Numbered from the stretch's first letter, positions 33,388 to 42,243 are shown. The stretch: 64,000 nucleotides of DNA from Halobacillus ihumii (GCF_902726645.1 NZ_CACVAO010000001.1:1178001-1242000), one strand, 5' to 3'. Notes: generated from the letters alone by a model not told the origin. Numbers and translations are program-made.

Positions 33388-34608
33388 ATGCTAGAGACAA
33401 AGACAATCGAAGTTGTCAAATCGACCGCTCCCGTATTGCAGGAGCACAGTCAGGAGATTGGAGAAAGATTTTATGAGTTGTTATTATCGCGTGTCCCTGA
33501 CTTGTACAACATGTTTAACCAAACAAACCAAAAACGTGGCATCCAGCAAGGTGCGCTGGCGTACGGCGTGTATTTAGCTGGAGCTAACATTGACAATCTT
33601 GAAGAAATTCAATCTATGGTGGAGAGAGTGACCGAGAAGCACCGGGCGTTAGGGGTTCACCCTGATCAGTACCCGATCGTCGGGGAAACGTTACTTCAAG
33701 CTGTGAAGGATGTGCTTGGAGATGCGGCGACAGACGAGGTCATAGAGGCCTGGGAAGAAGCCTATCAAGCTATTGCAGACATTTTCATTGATATAGAAGA
33801 CAAACTTTATCAGGAAACGGAAGAACAGCCAGGTGGATGGATCGGAAATCGGTCTTTTTATGTAGACAAAAAAGTGAAAGAAAGCGAAGTCATTACATCA
33901 TTTTACTTAAAACCTGAAGATGGGACCACGATTCCCCCTTATCAAGCCGGGCAATACCTTACTTTACAAGCCGATATCGAAGGTGAAAAATATTCCCATA
34001 TGAGACACTATAGCTTGTCAGACGCTCCTAATGAGGAATATTACCGCATCAGTGTCAAACGTGAGGATCCTCAAAACGGTGCACCTGCCGGAATTGTATC
34101 GAACTATCTTCATAATCAGGTTTCCGAAGGTGATTCATTAAAGGTCGCCGCACCTGCTGGCGATTTCACGGTTTCGACCGAGAAGAAGCCAATTGTCTTA
34201 TTGAGCGGCGGTGTCGGAATTACACCGATTATGAGTATGTTTAATACGTTGGTAGAAACAGATCCAGACCGTGAGATCACGTTTATTCATGCAGCCGCGA
34301 ATAGTGAAGTTCATGCGATGAAGGATCACGTCGAGGCATTAGCGACGGAATATCCGAATGTCACCTCTTTCGTCTGCTACTCCGAACCAACGGAGCAGGA
34401 CCGTGCTGAAAACCGTTTTGATAAAGAAGGACTGATTGACTTGGATTGGCTGCAAACTGTGCTTTCCAATAGCGAGAAAGACTTTTACTTTTGCGGCCCT
34501 CTTCCCTTTCTAAAAGCGATAAATCAGGCGCTTAAGGATTGGGGAGTTCCAGAAGAATACCGCACCTTTGAATTATTCAGCCCAATGAGCACGCTTGAGG
34601 AAAAATAA
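33388..34608 (+). CDS. hmp: Flavohaemoglobin, nitric oxide dioxygenase (Hmp)
   Basis: A cytoplasmic enzyme of 406 residues that converts NO and O2 to nitrate. The globin domain (about 1-140) has the proximal His in TEKHRALGVHPDQY. The FAD domain (about 150-255) has the RHYSLSDAPN motif. The NAD(P)H domain (about 265-400) has LLSGGVGITPIMSM and YFCGPLPFL. The start was set at ATG 33388 because GGAAGGAG lies just upstream; an in-frame GTG 51 nt earlier has none. It is probably NO-induced via the NsrR-like dyad upstream. A small coiled-coil gene follows. Confidence 0.93.
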   Translation: MLETKTIEVVKSTAPVLQEHSQEIGERFYELLLSRVPDLYNMFNQTNQKRGIQQGALAYGVYLAGANIDNLEEIQSMVERVTEKHRALGVHPDQYPIVGETLLQAVKDVLGDAATDEVIEAWEEAYQAIADIFIDIEDKLYQETEEQPGGWIGNRSFYVDKKVKESEVITSFYLKPEDGTTIPPYQAGQYLTLQADIEGEKYSHMRHYSLSDAPNEEYYRISVKREDPQNGAPAGIVSNYLHNQVSEGDSLKVAAPAGDFTVSTEKKPIVLLSGGVGITPIMSMFNTLVETDPDREITFIHAAANSEVHAMKDHVEALATEYPNVTSFVCYSEPTEQDRAENRFDKEGLIDLDWLQTVLSNSEKDFYFCGPLPFLKAINQALKDWGVPEEYRTFELFSPMSTLEEK

Positions 34609-34654
34609 ATTTTTCACCAAACATAAATGGCCATTAGGAGAGGAGAATATTCAA

Positions 34655-34810
34655 ATGGAAACAAAAGAAGATCCAAGGGCACTCCGCTTAGAAAAAATGT
34701 TGCAGGATGCGCTCAATCCGATTACAACAAAATTGGAGCACCTCGAACAAGAAGTTGAATCGATGCGCAGAGAACAAAAAGAACTTAAGAAGATGTTAGA
34801 AGAAAAATAA
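34655..34810 (+). CDS. 51-residue coiled-coil protein
   Basis: A small cytoplasmic protein starting METKEDPRALRLEKML and continuing as a charged heptad helix (TTKLEHLEQEVESMRREQKE). AGGAGAGGAG precedes ATG 34655; a start 20 codons earlier overlaps hmp and has no RBS. It follows hmp by about 45 nt and has a terminator, so it probably shares the hmp transcript. No family recognised; the shape suggests a self-associating helix. Confidence 0.65.
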   Translation: METKEDPRALRLEKMLQDALNPITTKLEHLEQEVESMRREQKELKKMLEEK

Positions 34811-34832
34811 TTGTCGGACGTTGTGAGCGTCA

Positions 34833-34871
34833 AACCCGGACAAGGAGAGCCCCTCCTAGTTCGGGTTTTTT
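34833..34871 (+). terminator. Terminator after hmp unit
   Basis: AACCCGGAC pairs with GTTCGGGTT (one bulge/mismatch), followed by TTTTACG. Confidence 0.7.
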
Positions 34872-34989
34872 ACGTTAGGTCAGAATCTTCTCATCGTTTC
34901 GGCCGGTTCTCAGGCGTTAAGTCGAATCTTCTCTTGTCAGGGCCGAATCTTACCGCGTTAGGGTCGAATCCTCCCGCGTTAGTAAAGTT
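34868..34989. repeat. Degenerate ~21-nt tandem repeats, left block
   Basis: About five to six units of 20-21 nt resembling GCGTTAGGGTCGAATCCTCC (for example 34917, 34937, 34957 and the start of 34977). The same unit reappears directly right of the IS3 element (36398-36540), so the array was split by the insertion. The spacing is nearly a multiple of three, but no gene is supported. Confidence 0.65.
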
Positions 34990-35059
34990 AGTATAAAAAG
35001 TGGACACACGTATTGAGCCATGTTTTAATCATTACAACCCTTTAAAGGACGTGTTCACA

Positions 35060-35368
35060 TTGACCAAAAAGTACAAAAGTTATGATCCCGAGTTTAAGCT
35101 TTATGTTTTGAAGTTAATCGAATTGGACGGCCACAAAATGAAGGATATTAGTCAGAAACTCGATATTCCCTACGGCAACCTTAAAAGATGGATGAGAGAA
35201 TATCGTGATCAAAAAAAGAAGGAAGAAAAAGAAGCGCAGAATCAACTGTTGACCGCCTCTGAATACAAAGAAATGTATGAAAAAGAGAAAAAAAGTAACG
35301 TAGAACTTCAGGAGGAAGTCGACATTTTAAAAAAGGCCATGCACATCTTCAATCAGGAAAAGAAGTGA
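35060..35368 (+). CDS. IS3-family OrfA (HTH protein)
   Basis: A transposase helper of 102 residues: an N-terminal helix-turn-helix (KDISQKLDIPYGNLKRWMRE) and a C-terminal coiled coil (EKKSNVELQEEVDILKKAM). TTG 35060 is a sensible start (AAAGGA upstream, 11 nt); the frame is open earlier to a GTG at 35000 inside the left end. Near its end the slippery run A-AAA-AAG (35329-35335) lies exactly in phase for -1 frameshifting into orfB, which makes the full OrfAB transposase. OrfA alone usually regulates transposition. Confidence 0.82.
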   Translation: MTKKYKSYDPEFKLYVLKLIELDGHKMKDISQKLDIPYGNLKRWMREYRDQKKKEEKEAQNQLLTASEYKEMYEKEKKSNVELQEEVDILKKAMHIFNQEKK

Positions 35369-36276
35369 GGTTCAAGTTCATTCATGAACACCGACACGAA
35401 CACACCATTTCGAGGATGTGCCAAGTTCTTGGTGTGTCTAAATCTGGTTATTATGATTATTTGAATCGTCTGGACAGAGAAGAAACGGAAAGAGAGGCTT
35501 GGAACCGTTATATCGATGAACGGATCCTCTTCCATTATCATGATAATTATGGGTGTTACGGCAGCCCTCGCATTCACTTTATGCTTCGAGAAGTGGATCA
35601 GATTGAGGTTTCTCAAAAGAAAGTGACGAATCGAATGAGGGAACTGGACCTTTATGCCACACCACCTAAGAAGTTCATCCATACAACAGACTCTGATCAC
35701 GATAAAACCATTCACTCCAACCATTTAAACCGTGACTTTCTTCCAGAGGGTCCAGACCAGGTTTGGGCTACCGATATTACTTATATTCATACAGGAGAAG
35801 GTTTTTTATATCTGAACCCTGTCATCGATTTATCTTCCCGTCGAGTGATTAGCTACCAAGTAGATGACCATATGAATCATACCCTGTGTTTGAAAGCTTT
35901 GGAAAAGGCTTTGGCCATTCGCAACCCTAAGTCGGGTTGGATTCACCATTCAGATCGTGGCTCTCAATACTGTTCCAAGGCCTATTTAGATACGCTTAAG
36001 GAGGCAGAAGCGACCATAAGTATGAGTCGGAAGGGAAACCCCTACGACAATGCGTGTGCAGAGAGTTTCTTCGCCTCTCTGAAAAAAGAATACCTATATA
36101 AACATGTCTATGAGACAAAAGCAGAAGCCAAACTAGCCATTCAGTTTTACATCAAGTTTTATAACCAAAAACGAATCCATTCTACATTAGGCTATTTAAC
36201 ACCATTAGAAAAAGAAAAGAGCTATAAAATGGACCATGATAAAAAGCTCAAAAAGAACCAAATGTCCTCTGCCTAA
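35365..36276 (+). CDS. IS3-family OrfB transposase (DDE)
   Basis: The catalytic part of the transposase, 303 residues. HTH_21-like N-terminus (CQVLGVSKSGYYDYL), then the rve integrase core with all DDE residues: Asp in WATDITYIHTG, Asp in HHSDRGSQYCS, and Glu in NPYDNACAESFFASLKKE. The annotated start is GTG 35365, overlapping the orfA stop, but the frame is open back to the slippery run, so the main product should be the OrfAB fusion of about 405 residues. Both parts look intact, so the element may still move. Confidence 0.9.
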   Translation: MRFKFIHEHRHEHTISRMCQVLGVSKSGYYDYLNRLDREETEREAWNRYIDERILFHYHDNYGCYGSPRIHFMLREVDQIEVSQKKVTNRMRELDLYATPPKKFIHTTDSDHDKTIHSNHLNRDFLPEGPDQVWATDITYIHTGEGFLYLNPVIDLSSRRVISYQVDDHMNHTLCLKALEKALAIRNPKSGWIHHSDRGSQYCSKAYLDTLKEAEATISMSRKGNPYDNACAESFFASLKKEYLYKHVYETKAEAKLAIQFYIKFYNQKRIHSTLGYLTPLEKEKSYKMDHDKKLKKNQMSSA

Positions 36277-36397
36277 AGGAATGAATTGGTTTTTGATTCT
36301 TTCCTTTAGGCGGAGGCGTCCAAGCGTCTCGAAAGAGGACGCGCGGAAGAAACAGAATGGTCCAAATACCGGTCCATGAATGTCCACTATATTGACA

Positions 36398-36540
36398 GAT
36401 CTCCATTAGGGCAGAATCCTCGAGCCTTAGGGGCGAACCTCGATGCGTAAAGTTACAACCCTCATGCTTTAGGGGCGAACCTCGATGCGTAAAGTCACAA
36501 TCCTCATGCGTTAGGGTCGAATCTCGGTGCGTTAATAATA
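36398..36540. repeat. Degenerate ~21-nt tandem repeats, right block
   Basis: About six to seven units such as GCCTTAGGGGCGAACCTCGAT and GCGTAAAGTCACAATCCTCAT, related to the block left of the IS. Two units (gggcgaacctcgatgcgtaaag) are almost identical copies 42 nt apart. On the minus strand the repeat gives LTHEDC-like heptapeptides in an open frame, but that frame has no RBS and is probably not a gene. Confidence 0.65.
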
Positions 36541-36850
36541 GATCCAAAAAGACACACCTAGATCCTCTCCTGTAAAACACCATCATAGTTTCATAAAAAA
36601 GATTGTAACGAATCAAAATTAATGATAATATACTATTCAACTAAACAGTATGACATATTAAAACACAAACCCCAAATTAGTATGTCACTTTACTTTATCC
36701 AGGCAAATTTTTTAAATTAAGTAGCCTTCGTTTACTTTAAATGGTACATACAAGGTGCTTATCTAGCAGACTAGCAAACCACCACATACTACCAAGAACA
36801 GCTTAACTAAGTGAATAACACAAAACTCTAAAAGAATGGGAAGGTCGGAT
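36541..36850. other. Leader of the PPDK operon
   Basis: About 310 nt, A/T-rich, with no gene and no clear hairpin terminator. It must hold the promoter for the PPDK regulator and ppdK genes. I see no convincing -35/-10 pair or known riboswitch. Confidence 0.3.
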
Positions 36851-37672
36851 GTGAAAAATAAAGAAATCGTCTATGTCGTTTCTGATTCCGTTGGGGAAAC
36901 GGCCGAGTTGATGGTAAAGGCTGTTTCAAGTCAATTTAAGAGAGATGTTCAGATCCATCACATTTCCTATGTGGAGGATACACAGGACCTGAATAATGTC
37001 ATTGCTGTCGCAAAATATAGCCATGCCATCATTGCCTACACGATCGTCATTCCAGCATTAAAGCAATACCTTGATCAGAGAACACGTGAGGAAGGGATAA
37101 TTGCGGTAGATTTAATGAACCCATTAATGCAGGCATTTATGCAAAAGTTTGAGGCGACTCCCGAACGGCAGCCAGGGCTAATGAGAAAGTTGGATGATAA
37201 CTATTTTCGAAGAGTTGAAGCCATTGAGTTTGCGGTCAAGTATGATGATGGCCAGGACATACGGGGGATTAAGCGGGCAGACATTGTCTTAATTGGAGTA
37301 TCTAGGACATCCAAGACTCCCCTCTCGATGTATTTGGCTCATAAAAAGTTCAAGGTGGCCAATGTACCGCTAGTACCGGAAATTCCGCCTCCTGATGAAC
37401 TTTTTGATATCCCCAAAAACAACTGTATTGGCTTAGTGATCACGCCAGATAAGTTGAATGAAATTCGTGAGGAACGATTAAAACATTTAGGATTAACAAC
37501 CCAGGCAAACTATGCAAACTTAGAACGGATTCTTGAAGAGCTGGATTATTCAGAGAAAATTATGAAACGGATAGGCTGTCCGATCATTAACGTCTCCAAT
37601 AAAGCAGTAGAGGAAACAGCCGATTTAATATTAGCGATGCTAAAAAAGAGGGGAGTTATGAATTATGAGTAA
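36851..37672 (+). CDS. Pyruvate, phosphate dikinase regulatory protein (YqfL/DUF299 type)
   Basis: A bifunctional Ser/Thr kinase and phosphorylase of 273 residues that switches PPDK (or PEP synthase) off with ADP and on with phosphate. It has the signature VSDSVGETAEL at the N-terminus and the P-loop-like GVSRTSKTPLSMYLA in the middle. GTG 36851 was chosen because GGGAAGG lies 6 nt upstream and the product then begins like its relatives (KNKEIVYVVSD); an ATG five codons earlier overlaps that RBS. It overlaps ppdK by 8 nt, so the two are made together. Confidence 0.92.
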   Translation: MKNKEIVYVVSDSVGETAELMVKAVSSQFKRDVQIHHISYVEDTQDLNNVIAVAKYSHAIIAYTIVIPALKQYLDQRTREEGIIAVDLMNPLMQAFMQKFEATPERQPGLMRKLDDNYFRRVEAIEFAVKYDDGQDIRGIKRADIVLIGVSRTSKTPLSMYLAHKKFKVANVPLVPEIPPPDELFDIPKNNCIGLVITPDKLNEIREERLKHLGLTTQANYANLERILEELDYSEKIMKRIGCPIINVSNKAVEETADLILAMLKKRGVMNYE

Positions 37673-40331
37673 ATTTGTCTATATGTTTGATCAAGGAGGA
37701 AGCGACAAAAAGGAGCTGCTAGGCGGCAAGGGTGCCAATTTAGCCGAAATGACCCGAATTGGCTTACCCGTTCCTTTTGGGTTTACCCTTACTACCGAGG
37801 CTTGCAATTCGTACTACGATGCAGGGGAATCTATTCCCGCTGAAATCGAAATTCAAATACTGGAATCACTCCAAACTCTTGAAGAACAAACAGGGAAAAA
37901 ACTCGGGGACCCATCTGATCCCCTGCTCGTTTCCGTTCGTTCCGGTGCCGTACATTCCATGCCGGGAATGATGGATACTGTTTTAAATTTAGGCATGAAC
38001 GACGAAACGGTAAAAGGTGTCGCACACCTTACAGACAATGCTCGTTTTGCTTATGATTCTTACCGCCGTTTCATTCAAATGTTCAGCGATGTTGTCCTTG
38101 ATGTCGATAACTTTTATTTTGAACAATTATTAGAAGAATATAGGGAAGAAAAAGGCTATGCCTCAGATCCGGAAATGTCGGCAGAAGATTGGCAGGAAGT
38201 CATTCAAGGATACAAGGATATTGTCAAAAAACACACGAAGCGAAAATTCCCGGAGAACCCAAGGGAGCAATTATTCCTTTCCATTCGAGCTGTTTTTGAT
38301 TCCTGGAATAATCAGCGTGCTGTTGTGTACCGCCGTCTGCAAAAAATTCCTGGCCACCTTGGAACTGCTGTAAATATCCAAAGCATGGTGTTCGGAAATA
38401 TGGGCAACGATTCCGGAACAGGGGTTGCTTTTACCCGTAACCCGTCTACGGGTGAAGCAAAACTTTATGGTGAATACTTAATCAACGCGCAAGGTGAAGA
38501 TGTAGTGGCCGGCATTCGCACACCTCAGCCGATCGCGACCCTTCAGGATGAAATGCCAGACGTCTACCAGCAGTTTGTAGAGACTTGTAACCTGCTTGAA
38601 GCACACTATCAAGACATGCAGGACATTGAGTTCACAGTCGAACGCGGCCAGCTGTTTATCCTTCAAACACGAACAGGGAAACGAACGGCGCAGGCAGCGA
38701 TTACGATTGCCGTTGAATTAGCGGAAGAAAATATTATTAGTAAAACTGAAACGCTGCTGCGTGTTGACCCTGATCAGCTTAGTCAGCTGCTTCATCATCG
38801 AATTGATGATGCTTATGAACGGAAACAGCTAGCCAAAGGCCTCCCAGCTTCTCCTGGAGCCGCAACAGGTCAAGTTGTGTTCGATGCAGATGAAGCGGAA
38901 CAGTTAGCGAATGATGGCAAAAAAGTAATTCTCGTCCGTCCCGAAACGACTCCTGATGATATTCATGGGATTGTTGCCTCTCAAGCCACGATCACAAGCC
39001 GCGGCGGAATGACGAGCCATGCTGCTGTTGTAGCCAGGGGTATGGGTAAAGCCTGCATATGTGGCTGTGAAGCTTTATCAATTGATTTAAAAGGAAAGCA
39101 GTTTAAAGTAGGCGATACGATCGTAAACCAGGGGGATCAGATTACCATTGATGGTTCAACCGGCGATATCATGTTAGGTGAAATTCCGATGATTGAACCA
39201 CAGCTGTCTGCAGACTTTCAGCAGTTGCTTGAGTGGGCAGATGAAGAGCGAAAGCTTGGGGTCAGGGCTAATGCCGATAACCCAGCCGATGCTGCCAAAG
39301 CCCTTGAATTCGGGGCAGGTGGAATCGGGTTATGCCGGACAGAACATATGTTTATGGATGCCCGCCGCATTCCTATCGTTCAAGAGATGATTCTGGCTGA
39401 AACCTACTCAGAGCGGGAAAAAGCTCTGGCCAAACTATTACCGATGCAGCAGGAGGATTTTGAAGGAATCTTTGAAACGATGCAGGGCCATCCGATCACG
39501 ATTCGTTTACTGGATCCCCCTCTTCACGAGTTTTTACCTGATAAAGAAGAACTGATTGTTGACGTAACCAAGCTGCAAATCACAGATCCAGACTCTAAGG
39601 AATTAAAAGATAAGGAAGAGCTGTTAAGAAAAGTCCGTCTGTTAGATGAATCGAATCCAATGCTCGGCCACCGTGGCTGCCGATTAGGAATGATTTATCC
39701 TGAGATATACGCTATGCAGGCAAGAGCCATCTTTTATGCCATTTCCAAAGTGACGGAAAAAGGAATACACGTTAATCCGGAAATCATGATTCCTCTAGTC
39801 GGCCACGTTAACGAGTTGAAAGAAATGCGTCAGCTGGTGATTAATACAGGTGAGCGTATTCAAGAGGAAACAGGAGCGCACTACGATTATCTCGTAGGTA
39901 CGATGATCGAAGTTCCGCGAGCCGCCCTCACCGCAGACCAAATTGCACAAGAGGCAGACTTTTTCTCCTTTGGTACCAATGATTTAACGCAAACGACGTT
40001 CGGATATAGTCGTGATGATGCAGAGGGTAAATTCTTGCAAACCTATATGGAACACAAAGTGCTGCCGGAAAATCCGTTCGCCTCTCTCGATCAGGATGGG
40101 GTTGGAAAACTGGTAGAGACAGGTGTAAAACTCGGAAGAAACACAAAACCGGGATTAAAAACAGGCATTTGCGGAGAACACGGCGGGGAAAAAGATTCGA
40201 TCCAGTTCTGCCATGAAACAGGTCTGAATTACGTAAGCTGTTCCCCCTACAGGATCCCGCTTGCACGTCTTGCAGCAGCTCAAGCCACAATTAAACAAGA
40301 ACAGAAGCAGGCCGTTAAGGAACTTATATAA
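37665..40331 (+). CDS. ppdK: Pyruvate, phosphate dikinase
   Basis: A cytoplasmic enzyme of 888 residues that interconverts pyruvate + ATP + Pi and PEP + AMP + PPi, used for gluconeogenesis. It has an N-terminal ATP-grasp domain (GGKGANLAEMTRIGLPVP), the central phospho-His domain (TSRGGMTSHAAVVARGMGK, His near 455) and a C-terminal PEP-binding barrel (FGTNDLTQTTFGYSRDD; GICGEHGGEK with the catalytic Cys). The length is typical. The start overlaps the regulator gene. Such a two-gene unit allows growth on pyruvate, amino acids or acetate. Confidence 0.95.
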   Translation: MSKFVYMFDQGGSDKKELLGGKGANLAEMTRIGLPVPFGFTLTTEACNSYYDAGESIPAEIEIQILESLQTLEEQTGKKLGDPSDPLLVSVRSGAVHSMPGMMDTVLNLGMNDETVKGVAHLTDNARFAYDSYRRFIQMFSDVVLDVDNFYFEQLLEEYREEKGYASDPEMSAEDWQEVIQGYKDIVKKHTKRKFPENPREQLFLSIRAVFDSWNNQRAVVYRRLQKIPGHLGTAVNIQSMVFGNMGNDSGTGVAFTRNPSTGEAKLYGEYLINAQGEDVVAGIRTPQPIATLQDEMPDVYQQFVETCNLLEAHYQDMQDIEFTVERGQLFILQTRTGKRTAQAAITIAVELAEENIISKTETLLRVDPDQLSQLLHHRIDDAYERKQLAKGLPASPGAATGQVVFDADEAEQLANDGKKVILVRPETTPDDIHGIVASQATITSRGGMTSHAAVVARGMGKACICGCEALSIDLKGKQFKVGDTIVNQGDQITIDGSTGDIMLGEIPMIEPQLSADFQQLLEWADEERKLGVRANADNPADAAKALEFGAGGIGLCRTEHMFMDARRIPIVQEMILAETYSEREKALAKLLPMQQEDFEGIFETMQGHPITIRLLDPPLHEFLPDKEELIVDVTKLQITDPDSKELKDKEELLRKVRLLDESNPMLGHRGCRLGMIYPEIYAMQARAIFYAISKVTEKGIHVNPEIMIPLVGHVNELKEMRQLVINTGERIQEETGAHYDYLVGTMIEVPRAALTADQIAQEADFFSFGTNDLTQTTFGYSRDDAEGKFLQTYMEHKVLPENPFASLDQDGVGKLVETGVKLGRNTKPGLKTGICGEHGGEKDSIQFCHETGLNYVSCSPYRIPLARLAAAQATIKQEQKQAVKELI

Positions 40332-40445
40332 AAGGATGGTTTACTAGACGAAAAGATAAAATAGAGTACTACAAGCAAACCAGGCAAACCGTTAAGAAGA
40401 GAAATTCACTCCCCTTTTTCAACCTTAAAACAAATCCTAAAAGAA

Positions 40446-40486
40446 GGAATCCCGTACCACTTGAAATAGTGATACGGGATTCCTTG
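40446..40486 (+). terminator. Terminator after ppdK
   Basis: GGAATCCCGTA-CCACT pairs with AGTGA-TACGGGATTCC (40446-40483), followed by TTG. Long and GC-rich, though the T-tail is short. Confidence 0.65.
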
Positions 40487-40659
40487 TCTATTTAATCATC
40501 AAAAACTTCCTATTTATTTAATAGAATTTTTCTCCGAAGGTAATGTATTGCCGTCAGATGTAATACTTATAATATATATCACTAAACAATGTATTCTTTG
40601 CACATATTCCGGAAACAATGAAACTATCAATTACAGTTTACAAAGGAGATGTGGATAAA

Positions 40660-40854
40660 ATGAAGACGGTAGATTACACATTAGCTGATACCGGTTTATC
40701 GCTAAGTCAAGAAGAGCGGGAAAATCTCCTTCCGGAAGAAGAGTATTGGGTTCTAAATGGAAAGTTTGTCCAGGCCCTTCGCAATGTAGATGCTTTATTT
40801 CAATCACAACACAGAGACCCTCAAGAACTGTACCGTCCTTTTACAAAATCCTAA
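40660..40854 (+). CDS. Small acidic hypothetical protein
   Basis: A 64-residue cytoplasmic protein starting MKTVDYTLADTGLSLS and ending YRPFTKS; Glu-rich centre (EERENLLPEEEYW). AAAGGAG lies 11 nt before ATG 40660, somewhat far; GTG 40651 and ATG 40618 in the same frame are alternatives. The family is not recognised. It is a single gene after the ppdK terminator. Confidence 0.5.
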   Translation: MKTVDYTLADTGLSLSQEERENLLPEEEYWVLNGKFVQALRNVDALFQSQHRDPQELYRPFTKS

Positions 40855-40987
40855 TTTTCTAATCTACCACTTTGAAGAGACCTTATCCAATAATGGAGCT
40901 ATTCTTGGATGAGGGCTTCATGTGAAGGTGGCCGCCACGAAGCTGATGAGCTGCTTAGTCGGCAGCTCCCTTCACAAGGTGTTTCCG

Positions 40988-41070
40988 CGGTGATTCTTAA
41001 GTAACGTGATGGAATTCTTAAATAACTAAGATTATTCTTAAATAACCAACTAGGATTCACAAATATCTGA
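40988..41070. repeat. Second degenerate ~21-nt repeat array
   Basis: Units ATTCTTAAGTAACGTGATGGA, ATTCTTAAATAACTAAGATT, ATTCTTAAATAACCAACTAGG, then a decayed ATTCACAAATATC follow each other at 20-21 nt spacing. The unit sequence differs from the array around the IS3 element but has the same period and also lies in an intergenic region. Confidence 0.6.
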
Positions 41071-41167
41071 TGTCAGCTTCTGCACAAACCATAGTTTCAT
41101 AGTTCAAAAGAGAATCTCTACCCTTTATAATGAGTAGTTAGAACAGAAAGACAAAAGGAGAGATTCA

Positions 41168-42121
41168 ATGAATACATACCAGCCTGACATTCTTGTGTTT
41201 CACCCCGAACAGTCGGAAGAATATGCTGCCTGTATCCGCGATTACGGGTTCACTTCCGTACGGATAGCCTCAACTCTGGAAGAGGCGGAAAACCAATTAC
41301 CTGGTACTGAAGTTATTCTGGGCTGGAATTTTCCTACCCCATTATTAACTAAACCTGGTGCTTCCTCCGTCCGCTGGTTTCAGTCGATCGGAGCAGGAGT
41401 TGACGATTTAATCGCTGATTCATCAATTCCTGAGAGCATCACACTCACCCGAATTGTCGATCAGTTTGGTGCTTATATTTCTGAGTATGTCTTTACGTTT
41501 CTTTTGCACCTATTAAAAGATGTGCCTCGCATAACCCAAGCACAAATAGACCGCCGCTGGGATCCTTTCACCTCTGAATCTTTAGCCGAGAAAACAATTG
41601 GGGTGGCCGGGATCGGATCAATCGGAGCCGAAGTTGTCCGCAAAGCTAGAGCGTTTGATATGAATGTACATGGGTTAAGTTTCAGTGGAAAACAAGCTCA
41701 TCTAGTGAACCGCCATTTTACACCGGATGAATGGGGAGATTTTGTAAAAGAGCTTGATTATTTAGTCTTGACGCTCCCTCTTACAAGTTCAACTCACCAT
41801 ATCGTTAACCGTGACGTTCTTTCAGCCATGAAACCAAATGCCTGCCTTGTCAACGTCGGTCGGGGTGAATTAATCGATGAAGAAGAGTTACAAACCGTGA
41901 TGCGCTCAGGGCATCTACAGGCCGCCGTCCTGGATGTTTTTGAAAAAGAACCGTTACCAGCAGACCATCCCTTCTTCTCGATACCAAATGTGTATGTGAC
42001 TCCTCATCTATCAGGACCAAGCACCACAGAGGGAGTCAGTCGTTTTTTTGCAGAGAATGTAAAACGATATGTAAATGGACAGTCTTTACATGGAGTAGTG
42101 GATCGGCAACGCGGATATTGA
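41168..42121 (+). CDS. D-2-hydroxyacid dehydrogenase family protein
   Basis: An NAD(P)H-dependent dehydrogenase of 317 residues that reduces 2-oxoacids such as glyoxylate or hydroxypyruvate. It has the Rossmann motif VAGIGSIGAEVVR (about 145-157) and the catalytic residues Arg in NVGRGELIDEEEL, Glu in DVFEKEPLPADHP and His in VTPHLSGPS. The N-terminal substrate lobe contains RWFQSIGAGVDDL. The true substrate is not determinable. AAAGGAGAG precedes the ATG. It is a single gene; the downstream hairpin region at 42133-42204 probably ends it. Confidence 0.87.
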   Translation: MNTYQPDILVFHPEQSEEYAACIRDYGFTSVRIASTLEEAENQLPGTEVILGWNFPTPLLTKPGASSVRWFQSIGAGVDDLIADSSIPESITLTRIVDQFGAYISEYVFTFLLHLLKDVPRITQAQIDRRWDPFTSESLAEKTIGVAGIGSIGAEVVRKARAFDMNVHGLSFSGKQAHLVNRHFTPDEWGDFVKELDYLVLTLPLTSSTHHIVNRDVLSAMKPNACLVNVGRGELIDEEELQTVMRSGHLQAAVLDVFEKEPLPADHPFFSIPNVYVTPHLSGPSTTEGVSRFFAENVKRYVNGQSLHGVVDRQRGY

Positions 42122-42132
42122 CTCGAAGTTTC

Positions 42133-42210
42133 AGGCGAGAAGGCTCCCGCCCTCAAGGAATGCGAAGCGTGTAGTCCCGACAAGTGGTGGGAGGTGAATC
42201 GCCTTTTTTA
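42133..42210 (+). terminator. Complex hairpin terminator or IS200/IS605-like remnant
   Basis: AGGCGA (42133-42138) pairs with TCGCCT (42199-42204); inside, CTCCCGCC pairs with GGTGGGAG. TTTTTTA follows, so it works as a plus-strand terminator. The phrases CTCCCGCCCTCAAGG and GTGGGAGGTGAATC also resemble the structured ends of IS200/IS605 elements, so it may be a domesticated end. Confidence 0.55.
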
Positions 42211-42243
42211 GCGAATAAACATACATACCCGTCATAGAATACC

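Larger units (their letters stand above)
34990..36397 (+). mobile_element. IS3-family insertion sequence
   Basis: About 1.4 kb with orfA and orfB. Ends: AGTATAAAAAGTGGACA at the left (34990-35006) and, inverted, TGTCAATATAGTGGACA at the right (36381-36397), matching at 12 of 17 positions with a shared GTGGACA core. Downstream of orfB is an internal dyad (GCCTAAAGGAA/TTCCTTTAGGC, 36271-36312). No clear target duplication was found, so the outer few bases are uncertain. It lies inside the ~21-nt repeat array. Confidence 0.8.

Noticed and set aside
34868..34989. CRISPR-like repeats
   Set aside because: Units follow each other directly at ~21 nt without unique spacers, are degenerate, and no cas gene is near.
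34987..36400. Target-site duplication of the IS3 element
   Set aside because: No identical 3-4 bp direct repeat could be placed with confidence at both ends; possibly altered after insertion.
36248..36640. 130-codon minus-strand frame with LTHED-type repeats
   Set aside because: It runs from the repeat array into the IS3 end and overlaps orfB; no RBS. The repeats explain its pattern.
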